From: JAGOBP01 sp046328575
GTDB taxonomy: Bacteria; Chloroflexota; Anaerolineae; Fen-1058
NCBI GenBank assembly: GCA_046328575.1
Contig: JAXLWI010000006.1
Span: 37,402 to 101,401, forward strand
Length of the DNA: 64,000 nt
Direction of reading: 5' to 3'
Below the pieces are notes generated by a model that had not been told where the DNA came from, did not search any database, and worked only from the letters and a program-made list of their open reading frames with translations. Positions 53,171-63,200 of the stretch are shown in pieces. A program made the position numbers and the translations under genes. Every line of letters begins with the position of its first letter. The first letter of the stretch is position 1.

Positions 53171-54616
53171 ATGTTGTCCTCAACCATCGTTGAACCCAAG
53201 ATCCATTTGATGCTCACACCCGAAGCTGCCGCCTTCGAAGAATTCCGCTCGTCATATCCGGCCTATGCTTCAACTCACCAACTCGACGAACTGCGCGCCA
53301 CAGAATACGCCCGGCTCGATCGGACCGGACACATCTATCTGGATTACACGGGCGGCGGACTCTATGCCGAATCTCAACTGCGCGAGCATATGGCGCTGCT
53401 CAGTGACAGTGTCTTTGGCAATCCGCATTCCAAGAACCTGACCTCGCTGGCGATGACGGACCTGGTGGAGCACGCGCGCGACTACGTGCTGCACTACTTC
53501 AACGCCTCGCCCGACGAATACACCGTCGTCTTCACGCCAAATTCAACCGGTGCGCTCAAACTCATCGCCGAAGCGTATCCGTTCGAACCGGGCGATACGT
53601 ATCTGCTGACTTTCGACAATCACAATTCGGTGAACGGCCTGCGCGAATTTGCACGAGCAAAAGGTGCGGCGGTTAACTACATCCCGATCGTGCCGCCTGA
53701 CCTTCGCGCGGATGAAGATTACCTGGCGCAAGCGTTGACTGCCGCGCAGCCCGACCGGCACAACCTCTTCGCCTATCCGGCGCAGTCCAACTTCACGGGT
53801 GTACAGCATCCTCTCGAATGGATCGCCGCCGCACAAGCTCAAGGCTGGGACGTGCTGCTCGATGCCGCATCGTTCGTGCCGACCAATCGGCTTGATCTCA
53901 ATCGCTGGCAGCCCGACTTCGTCGCGGTGTCTTTCTACAAGATGTTCGGCTATCCTACGGGACTGGGCTGTCTCATTGCGCGCAAATCAGCGCTGAAGAA
54001 ACTGCAACGACCGTGGTATGCGGGTGGCACCATTACGTTCTCGTCGGTCGTCGCCTTCGATCACTATCTCACACCCGGCCCGGCGGGCTTCGAGGATGGC
54101 ACGGTCAACTATCTGAACATCCCCGCGGTCGAGATCGGCTTGAAATGGCTCGAATCAATCGGCCTCGATCAAATTCATACACGCGTGATGAGCCTGACCG
54201 GCTGGTTGATCGATCAACTGCTGTCACTGCATCACAGCAACGGTCGGCCGCTGATTCGACTCTACGGGCCGCCCACTACCGATCGGCGCGGCGGCACGAT
54301 CCAGGTCAACTTCTTTGATCGCGAGGGTGAGATGTACAGCTGTTACGAATTGGAGAAGTTGGCGAACGTAGAGCACATCTCATTGCGCGCGGGCTGTCAT
54401 TGCAATCCCGGTGCGCGCGAAGCAGCGTTGGGCTTCACGCGTGATGATCTCGAAGTTTGCTTCCGCGACAAAGATCGCCTGACTTTTGAGCAGTTTTTGC
54501 ACGCCATCGACGGCAAGACCACGGGGGCTTTGCGAGCATCGATCGGGTTGGCGAGCAATTTCGCTGATGTGTACAAATATCTGCAATTCGCCGCTATGTT
54601 CATCGATCAGCGCTAG
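53171..54616 (+). CDS. Class V aminotransferase, Moco sulfurase (MOCOS)-like
   Basis: 481 residues from ATG 53171 with AAGGAG upstream. It has the fold-type I PLP pattern: IYLDYTGGGLYAESQL near the start, NSTGALKLIAEAY, DNHNSVNGLREFA, LLDAASFVPTNRLDL, the PLP Lys in VSFYKMFGYPTGLGCL, and RAGCHCNPGA near the C-terminus. In MOCOS and cysteine desulfurases the latter holds a catalytic Cys that takes sulfur from cysteine. The SFYKxFGYPTGLG and CxCNPGA motifs point to the Moco sulfurase branch rather than IscS. No signal peptide: cytoplasmic. It sits between exported proteins, and no molybdenum enzyme is nearby. Confidence 0.85.
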   Translation: MLSSTIVEPKIHLMLTPEAAAFEEFRSSYPAYASTHQLDELRATEYARLDRTGHIYLDYTGGGLYAESQLREHMALLSDSVFGNPHSKNLTSLAMTDLVEHARDYVLHYFNASPDEYTVVFTPNSTGALKLIAEAYPFEPGDTYLLTFDNHNSVNGLREFARAKGAAVNYIPIVPPDLRADEDYLAQALTAAQPDRHNLFAYPAQSNFTGVQHPLEWIAAAQAQGWDVLLDAASFVPTNRLDLNRWQPDFVAVSFYKMFGYPTGLGCLIARKSALKKLQRPWYAGGTITFSSVVAFDHYLTPGPAGFEDGTVNYLNIPAVEIGLKWLESIGLDQIHTRVMSLTGWLIDQLLSLHHSNGRPLIRLYGPPTTDRRGGTIQVNFFDREGEMYSCYELEKLANVEHISLRAGCHCNPGAREAALGFTRDDLEVCFRDKDRLTFEQFLHAIDGKTTGALRASIGLASNFADVYKYLQFAAMFIDQR

Positions 54617-54624
54617 GAGGTAGT

Positions 54625-54684
54625 ATGAAATCGGTCAAAATTTCGCGGCTGGCCTTGATCGGACTGCAAACGTCATTACAATGA
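54625..54684 (+). CDS. 19-residue peptide-coding frame after the PLP enzyme
   Basis: A tiny frame (MKSVKISRLALIGLQTSLQ) begins four bases after AGGAGG, which itself overlaps the previous gene's stop. It has a signal-peptide-like basic start and then ends. It may be a decayed start of an exported gene or a leader peptide. The following bases carry an imperfect hairpin (54726-54756). Confidence 0.3.
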   Translation: MKSVKISRLALIGLQTSLQ

Positions 54685-54802
54685 ATCAGCCCGTACACCA
54701 CAACTTCACATCTTGTAGCATACACAGGCTGACCGCGAGATAACCGCGTCAGGCCTGAAATTTGTTCACGTGCGGCCATATCTATTTATTTAGGGAGAGA
54801 CA

Positions 54803-57199
54803 ATGAACCTTCGCCTTGTGTTTACGACAATGAGTGGCCTCGTACTGACGATCGTACTTTTGGTTCTTCTTCAGCAACGAGCACTAGCTGCGCCGTCGGC
54901 CACCACGTGGTATGTCTCCACCACCGGCAACGATGGCAACACCTGTCAGACCCCCGGCGCGGCGTGCGCCACCATCGGCGCGGCGGTTGGCAAAGCATTC
55001 AGCGGCGACACCATCGAGATTGCGGCCGGTACGTACCTTGAGCACGACGTTCAGATCGACAAGCCACTGACGCTCAACGGCGCAGGCGCCACCACGACCT
55101 TTGTCGATGGCAACACCGCCGGTCGGGTGTTTTACGTGACCAGCGCGGTGACCATGACCAATCTACGCCTGCAAAACGGGCGCACCCCGGCGGGCGCCTT
55201 GTTCACCGCGGCAGGTGGCGCGATCTTGAACAACGGCGCGGGGCAGTTGACGCTGCGTAATGTCACACTGTTCAACAATCGCGCGGGCGGATCCGGCGGC
55301 GCGATCTTCAACGCGGGGCAGTTGACGCTGGACAATACGCAAGTGGTCAGCAACACCGCCGATGAAGCGGGCGGCGGCCTGTACAACTACAATCTGGGTG
55401 TCTTGACGATCACGCAGAGTTCCGTGCTGTCCAACACGGCGAGCGCGTTTGAAAGCGGCGGCGGCATTTACGCGGCGGGCGCACGGGTGAGTGTGATCAG
55501 CACCACCATCACGGGCAACGTCGGCGCGACGTTTGGCGGCGGGCTGTTGGTGTTTATGAACGGCACCACGACGCTGGACAAGGTGACGTTGGCGGGCAAT
55601 CAAGCCTTGAACGGTGGTGCGTTGTATGCGGCGCAGGGCGTGATTACGCTGACCAACACGACCGTCAGCAGCAACAACGCCGCCAACAATTATGGCGGCC
55701 TCTACCTCAATGGCTCGCCCCTCACCCTTTATCTGATTAACACAACCATCGCCTACAACACACGCACTAGCGCGGCGGGCAATGGTGTGAATGGGTTGAC
55801 CATCAGCGGCGGCGCGACGGCGAATTTGGTCAACACCATTCTCTCCAACAATCAAGACAACAACTGCCTCAGCGCCACACCGCCTACTTCGCAGGGCTAC
55901 AACCTGTCCGATGATTTCTCGTGCCAACTCAATCAGACGGGCGACAAGCAGGGGCTTGATGCGCAGTTGGGTGCATTGACCAACAACGGTGGACGCGTGA
56001 TGACGCACGCATTATTCCCGGGCAGTCCCGCCATCGATGCGGGCGACACTGCGCGCTGCCCCGCCACTGATGCGCGCACCGTCGCGCGACCTTACGACGG
56101 CGATGGCAACGGCGCGGCGGTGTGTGACATGGGCGCCGTGGAGGCGCGTCATTCGATCCGTATTGCGGACAGCACCGTGCTGGAAGGCGACAGCGGCTCG
56201 GTCACGGCGGTCTTCACGGTTACACTCGCCCCGACCGGAACCACGCCCATCTCGGTGACCTACGTCACGATCAATGATACCGCTCTAGCTGGTTCTGATT
56301 ACGTGACTACTTCGGGTACATTGACTTTCAGTCCCGGCGAACTGACGAAGACCATCGGCGTGAGCGTGACTGGTGATTTGATTGACGAATTCAACGAAAC
56401 CTTCCGCGTCGATTTGTTCACCGCCGCAGCGCTCGATCTGCTGGACGCGCAAGCCATCGGCACGATCATCGACAATGACGGCCTCTCGGAACTCTCGATC
56501 GCCGATCAAGCGATCACGGAAGGCAACAGCGGCTCGAAGAACATGTCCTTCGTCGTGACGTTGTCGCCGGTCAGCACCTCGATCGTCACCGTGACCTATG
56601 CCACCGTCGCGGGCACAGCCACGCCCGGCAGCGATTACGTCGCAGCGAATAACACACTCGTCTTTCAGCCCGGCCAGATCAGCAAGACGCTTTCGATTAG
56701 CGTACTGGGCGACACTTTGGATGAAGGCATCAGCGAGGCCTTCACCGTGCAGCTCAGCAACCCGATCAATGCCGCGCTGGCCGACGGCTCGGCCACAGGC
56801 ACCATCACCGATGATGATGCCGCGCGGGTGTCCTTCGATGGCGGCCCGACGGTGCTGGAAGGCGACAGCGGCTTTACGGCGGGCACGTTCACGGTTACGC
56901 TCACGACCGCCGCCAACTTCACCATCACCGTCGATTACAACTTGTCATCGGGCGTGGGCGCGGGCGGTGCAACCGTCGGTGAAGACTTCGTCGCCGCGTC
57001 CGGCACGTTGACGTTCACGCCCGGCCTCACCACGCGGACGTTTACCGTGCAGATCATCGGCGATGAGCAGGGTGAAGCCGACGAAATTTTCTACGGCAAT
57101 CTCAGCAATGCCACGGTGCCCGTCAATGGTGGCGTCGATTCCGGCCTGATCCTGAACGACGATAATTTTCTGATCTATTTGCCGCTAGTGTTGCGGTAG
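54803..57199 (+). CDS. Exported beta-helix/Calx-beta protein with YLPL C-terminus
   Basis: 798 residues. Signal peptide (about 1-30, ending ALAA), then TWYVSTTGNDGNTCQTPGAACATIGAAV, a common opening of bacterial surface beta-helix proteins (DUF1565-like). The beta-helix spans about residues 50-400. Three Calx-beta domains follow (about 450-560, 560-670, 670-785), each with the E-G-(D/N)-S-G start and a DYV-type hairpin (TALAGSDYVTTSGTLTF). Calx-beta domains often bind Ca2+. It ends DDNFLIYLPLVLR immediately after the last domain. The stop codon overlaps a GTAGGGGCG repeat. Confidence 0.85.
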   Translation: MNLRLVFTTMSGLVLTIVLLVLLQQRALAAPSATTWYVSTTGNDGNTCQTPGAACATIGAAVGKAFSGDTIEIAAGTYLEHDVQIDKPLTLNGAGATTTFVDGNTAGRVFYVTSAVTMTNLRLQNGRTPAGALFTAAGGAILNNGAGQLTLRNVTLFNNRAGGSGGAIFNAGQLTLDNTQVVSNTADEAGGGLYNYNLGVLTITQSSVLSNTASAFESGGGIYAAGARVSVISTTITGNVGATFGGGLLVFMNGTTTLDKVTLAGNQALNGGALYAAQGVITLTNTTVSSNNAANNYGGLYLNGSPLTLYLINTTIAYNTRTSAAGNGVNGLTISGGATANLVNTILSNNQDNNCLSATPPTSQGYNLSDDFSCQLNQTGDKQGLDAQLGALTNNGGRVMTHALFPGSPAIDAGDTARCPATDARTVARPYDGDGNGAAVCDMGAVEARHSIRIADSTVLEGDSGSVTAVFTVTLAPTGTTPISVTYVTINDTALAGSDYVTTSGTLTFSPGELTKTIGVSVTGDLIDEFNETFRVDLFTAAALDLLDAQAIGTIIDNDGLSELSIADQAITEGNSGSKNMSFVVTLSPVSTSIVTVTYATVAGTATPGSDYVAANNTLVFQPGQISKTLSISVLGDTLDEGISEAFTVQLSNPINAALADGSATGTITDDDAARVSFDGGPTVLEGDSGFTAGTFTVTLTTAANFTITVDYNLSSGVGAGGATVGEDFVAASGTLTFTPGLTTRTFTVQIIGDEQGEADEIFYGNLSNATVPVNGGVDSGLILNDDNFLIYLPLVLR

Positions 57200-57246
57200 G
57201 GGCGACTCTTGCAGTCGCCCTGGGCGAGGGCAAACCTCGCCCCTAC
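57196..57246. repeat. GTAGGGGCGA palindromic repeat with two inner hairpins
   Basis: Outer arms GTAGGGGCGA and TCGCCCCTAC are exact complements. Inside are two smaller hairpins, GGGCGACT...AGTCGCCC and GGGCGAGG...CCTCGCCC, giving a cross-like structure. A simpler relative is at 27382-27415. The left arm overlaps the stop codon of the previous gene. Confidence 0.75.
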
Positions 57247-57274
57247 ATCATCATCGCTTTCAAGGGAGGAAGCC

Positions 57275-60200
57275 ATGTTGAATCATTCAGTCGTTCGTCG
57301 TGCGCTGAGCGTTGTGTTGAGCCTCTCGATCATCTTCTCGCTCATCCCCATCTCGATCAATGCAGCCACGCCCGCGGTGTCAGCCGCGCCCCGATTGATC
57401 GCCCCGGCCACGGCGGCCCGGCCTTCAGCATTGGCACAATCGCTCTCCATCGCGCGGGTGCAAAGCCAGTACACGGCGGGCACGCTCGACGTGATCTTCA
57501 CGCTGAGCAACAATCTGCCCGTCACACGCGTGCCCGATGCGCCGCCCAATGCGACCGACGAACAACTGGCTGACTCCTTTGCTAATTTTGATCCATTGCA
57601 AGATGCGAACACTTTGCGATCGATCAGCGTGACGGATACGTTAGCCGCCGGTGTCACGTTGATCGCCGCCTCGGGCAATGTCACGCAGACCGGCAGCACG
57701 CTCGCGTGGCAACTGCCCGACCTGCCGCCGCAGAGCAGCGCGCAGATCACGTTGACGATTCAGACCCCGTCGGCGGGCAGCGATTTCATCAACCTCGATA
57801 GTGGCGCACAGGCCAGTGCTTTGCGTTGGGGACAAGCCATCAACGCCCACGCCCGATCGGCCAGCATCATCCCGACGGGCCTTAACGCTGCTTACGTCGC
57901 CAGCACTTTGGTGGCTGATCCCACCGATCCCGAATTGATTTGGTATACGTCGGGCTTCGAGCAAGATCCACTCGCGGCGTTTACGGCAGTACAGTCCTTC
58001 CGCACCGATCTGTATCAAGGCGCATTGCGCGGCACGCGCGGCACGCTGTGGGGTGAAGCGGGCAACTCGCTCGATAAATCATCGGCCTTGATCGCGATGC
58101 TGCGCGCAGCGGGCATTCCCGCTCGTTATCGACATGGCACGTTGAACACCACGCAAGCCAAAGCCTTGATCGCAAGTTTATTTCCAGCGGCGAACGGTGT
58201 TGCAGGCTACTTGCCAATCGGGACTGAGTTGGCCGATCCGGTGAATGACGCTGCGCTCATCGCGCTCGCATCCGATCATTGGTGGGTCGAAGCGTACTTG
58301 CCCGGCTCGGGCTGGACTGATCTTGATCCGACGTATCCGCAAGCGAGTGCCGGTCAATCGTTTGCTACTCCGTCGAACGATGGCACCGATCGGGCCGCCG
58401 ATGTCCCATCGGGTGTGCACCATACGCTGCGCGTGCGCTTGAAGAAAGAACAGTACAACACTTTTCCCGTCGGCGGTGTGATGTTATCGACGACATATCC
58501 GTTGGATGAAGTTTTCAATGTCAGCCAACTCGCGGGCAAGCGCCTGACGTTGGGACATCTGGTGCATGAAGTGATTCAAGGCGGCGTATTCAGCAACATC
58601 ACGCGCGATTACACGCCGTATATGATGATCGAAGATAACGGCGTGGCGTATGAAGGCGCGACGTTTCAGGAGATCTTGACCAACTTCCCGTTGGCGACGA
58701 CCTTCACGACAGCCGAGTGGCTGGAATACGAAATTCATTCGCCCGATGGTCACACCGAAACATTTACGCGTGAAGTGAAAGACCTCATCGGTGCGGCGAC
58801 GCGGCGCTTGGGCGGCAGTCCGCAGTTGGCGGTGGGCACGAGCAGCGGGCCGTTCTTTGGGCCGGAAGATGTGTATGTGAATTGGGTGCTGCCGAATGCC
58901 GTCAGCGCGTGGGCGGCGCAGCGCCAAGCGGTGGGCGTGCTGGCGCGCTTGAAAGAGGCGGGCGCGCTGAGCCAGGCGATGTTAGAGATTGCCAGCCGTT
59001 ATACACCGGGCACGTTCTTGAACAGCACTGATGAAGCCGCGTATCGCGCCGCGCGTGTTGACCGTGTATTTGTGTCCGAGTTCGCGTTGAGCAGCATCGG
59101 CTTGAATTTTGCGCGGCAGGCGGATGCCGCGTTGACCGACATTGAAACGGGTTTGCGCACTCGGTTGTATTACGCTTTGCCGCGCGTGTTTACGGTGTCG
59201 TCGATTGGCACGCCTACGGCGGGCATCACCAGCACCGTCGATCTGCGACACACGGCGGTGGAAGCCGCGGTGTATCCGGGGCAGGCGCAAGCCGCCGGAC
59301 AAGTTGCGCAATGGATCAAGGGTCTGAATGAATCGATCCTCGAAGGCGAGGCGCTGGTGCAAGGGCAGGACACTGCGCCGCTCACGACGATGCGCGTCTT
59401 CGATGAAATGACGGCGCAGGGCATTGATGCGGTGCTGCTCAAGCCCAATGAATATGGCTTGCTGGATGCCTATGCTTTTTCGGACGCGGCGAAAGCGCAT
59501 GTGATCGATGCGTTGTTGGCGGGCCAGCAAGTGCTCATTCCGTCGCGCGCCGTCATGATCGATGGTCAACCCACCTTCGCGTGGTGGGAGATCGATCCGG
59601 TGACAGGCGAGACGATTAGTGTGGGCGAAAATGGCTTGCACGTAGCTGCCATCGAATTGTTCGTGATGATCCTTGAAGAGTTCATCGACGATTACGTGGG
59701 TTTATATAGCCCGGTCAAACAGGCCGATCCGGTGCAGTTGGCCGAAGATGCGCTGCACATCGGCATGACGCTGCGCGGTTGGTTCTTTCAGGTAGCCGCC
59801 GCTCTCAACACCAACAAACCTACTCGACCGGAGCGCGTTGAGGCGGCGATCTCATGGCGCAATCTGCCCGCGTATTTGTGCCCCGTGGCCACCTGCGGCG
59901 TGGAGCAGTTCTTCATGGATGCTGCGGCCGATGCCTTGCCCTTGCCCGAAGTCGCGTTCACTTACGGTGATGCCGCTGTCACTGATGTAGCGATCGCAAC
60001 GCTGACGGCCTCGGCCACGGGCAGCGGCACACCCGCCTTCACGCTGGCGGCGAATCCCAATGCGACATCGATCGCGCCCGGCACGACAGCGAATTTTCAA
60101 GCGCAAATCACCAGTAATTTCGCGGATGATTTCACGGTGGCGGTCTACGCCCCGATCGGTTGGGCGGCGACGATTACGACCACCGGGCAGATCAGCATAC

Positions 60201-63200
60201 TGCCGGCTGCGGGCGTTGCGCCCGGCAACTACGTGATTCAACTTGTGGCGCAATCGAAGGTACATCCTGAGTTGATCCAAACAGCCACACACACCATCAC
60301 GATCCAAAACGCGACGAGCGCGCAACTCTCGATCGCGCCTGAGCCGAAGATCACCGTGCCGATGGGCCTCGCGGCACTCAACGCCGAAGCGAACGAAACT
60401 AACGACGGCGCAGTGGAAGTGCCCGGTGCGGCGTACACCATCGTGCTGACCAACACCAGCGCATCAGCGCGCACCTTCGATGTGAACGTCAGCGGCCCGC
60501 CGTCGGATTGGTTGATCCTCAACGCCACACACTCGACGACAGCAACGGTGACACTCGCTGCGGGTGAAGTGACGAAGTTAGGGTTATACATTTCTCCATC
60601 GAGCGGGACATTGCCTGCGGTCAATACCAACTATCCCGTCGATGTTACCGCGACCTCAACGCCGATCAATGTGCAAGCGTCATCGGTCTTCGTCATGCCG
60701 CCGCAGCCGTTCAATCGCATGACGCTCGATCCGGCGAATTTGTATCTGCCACCCAACAGCAGCACGTTTGTAAATCTCACTATCACGAACATCGGCAATG
60801 CGGCGGGCAGTTTTGATCTATCCGCGCACGCGCTACCGATTTCTGGCACGATCAACGGCTTGCCTGCGTCACAAGCGTTGGCGCAGGGCGCGAGTGCGTC
60901 ACTGCCGTTGACGTTGACACTCGGCGCGGCGACACCGGGCGCGACCTTCCCACTGGTCATCGCGGGCAAGGCGATCAGCAGTACTACGCAGTACGCCACC
61001 ACGAATGTGCGCGTGGCCGGGCCGTACAGCGGCGGCGTGTTCCAGGCGGCCGATCAATTGAAGTTCTGCCCGTTGAGTGAGCCGCGTCTGTCTGCGACGC
61101 TAACGACACTGGCCGTAGCGATGGCCAACCTCGAAGCATCGTGTGACGCAGGCACGTGCGATGAAGGTCAACGCGGGCAAGCGGTGCAAGCCGCGCACGA
61201 CGCGGCGAACTACGCGGGATCATTCTCGCCGCTGGTCACGGCGGATGAGGCCTTGTTGCAAGCGGCGAATTCGCTGCTGACGCACACCATGCCCGCCAAT
61301 GTTGAAACTGATCTCGCCGCGATGCGCGATGCCATCGCGCCGCTGCTGGCCGATCAACTATGCGCGTTGAGCGAGCATATGCCCTCGCTGCGCTGGTCAA
61401 CGGGCTACAGTGCCGCGTTGATCGGTCACTCGCGTGACACGGTGTTGGAGGTGAAGAACCTCGGCACGCTGACGACGACGTATGCGATCACGGTCTCACT
61501 GCCCAGTGGTTCGCAGAGTTTCAACGTGCCGATCAATCCCGGCGCGACGGTGACCTACACCTACGCGTTGAGCAACAGCGTGACGGGCCTGCTCAACGTC
61601 AACGCGCAAGCAACGGCCATCGGGCCAGAGATCAAACTATCGGGGTTGAGTACGTCCGCGACGACGCGCCTTAACGTGCTGGAGCGTTTTGTGCAACTGA
61701 CTGCGGTTAATCCCAATCCCGCCTTTGTCGAAGCGGGGCTAAGTTCCAGCACGATTGCGATTGAAGTAAATAACTTTGCCAACATTCCCATCGATACCAC
61801 GGCGCTGATCACAATCGCGTCACCTGCTAACACTGTGGCGTACTCGTCAACGCAAGCACTGCGCGTGATGGGGTCGGTGCAGACCTACACCCTCAACGCG
61901 ATCAATACGTCGGGGTGGACGCTTGGCGTTTACACGGTAACGGTTAACCTGTTGTGCACGGGTGATCTGTGCGACGCGCCCAACGCCGTGCCGAATGGTC
62001 AAGGTTACGGCTTCCTCACGGTGGGGCAGGGCCTGCAGATCGAGCACGCGGTGTCGCCGGAAGTGGTGACGACAGGCGCATTCACCGTGACAACTTTCAT
62101 CACAAGTGAGATCACGACTCCGGCCATTCAACCGCCCGTGGCCCAGCCCTCACCCCTGGCCCCTCTCCCACAGGCGAGGGGAAATGCGCCCGCGACCACG
62201 TGGGCCATCACGCGCACCGAGAATTCCAGCCCTGCCATCGTGGTGTCTGGCACATGGACGGTGGTTAGCAATGTGCTCGCCATTCGCGCCAGCAACGGCG
62301 ATTACAGTTCGGCTGCAACGACCGGCGCAACGGCCACCCTCGCTTTTTCGGGCACGTGGATCAACCTCGGCTTCGTCACCGCCTCGAATACCGGGCAAGC
62401 CGACATCTTGATCGATGGGATCAATGTCGGATTGGTTGATACGTACACGCGTGATAACGATGTGAAGAGTTTCATCTTCAACAACTTGAGCGCGGGCGCG
62501 CACACGGTTACGATTCGCGTGCGCGGGACGCGACATCCTAATTCCACGGCCAATACCATTGTGTTGGACTACATCGATACGTGGGATGGCACCGACATGC
62601 CGACAGGGCGCGTGGAGCAAAACAGCCCGCGCGTGTGGCGCAGCGCCAGCTTCAGCACGATTACGGACACCATCGCCAGCGGCGGCACGTACATGAGCGA
62701 CAGCGGCAGCAGCGATGCGACGGCGTGGTTCCCCTTCACCGGCGACTCGATCAGTTTCATCGGGCATGCGGACTTCCGCCAGCATCGCTTGCACATCTCG
62801 ATCGATGGTGAAGAACGCGGCTTCTTCAATCAATACGCGGGCAGCGCCGAACAACGCGCCATCTCGTTCAACGACCTTGGCCCCGGCCCGCACATCATGC
62901 AGGTGCGCCACTACTACAACGAGTTCCACGTCGATGCGTTTGAGACGCCGGGCATTGCGCCGTTCTATGTGCCGCCCGCGCCCAACGGCTTTACGCGCTA
63001 TGAAGAAAATCATCCGGCCATCACGTACAACGGCTATTCGTATGCGCAGCGTCCGCAGGGTTGGTTCCAGAATTTCCTCGTGCCCATCGCCAGCGATGGC
63101 GGACTCGCGGCGTCAAGCACCGCCAGCAACACCGTCAGCCTGACGTTCTACGGCGTGTGGGCGCGCATCGGTTTCCGCGTGAATGGCGATGGCGGTCGCG

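Noticed and set aside
62106..62411. Frame encoding SPHPWPLSHRRGE-type peptide
   Set aside because: This is the well-known spurious translation of a dispersed repeat, not a gene.
62150..63013. 287-residue minus-strand frame in the giant gene
   Set aside because: Antisense of beta-sandwich repeats with strong codon bias; no start signal.
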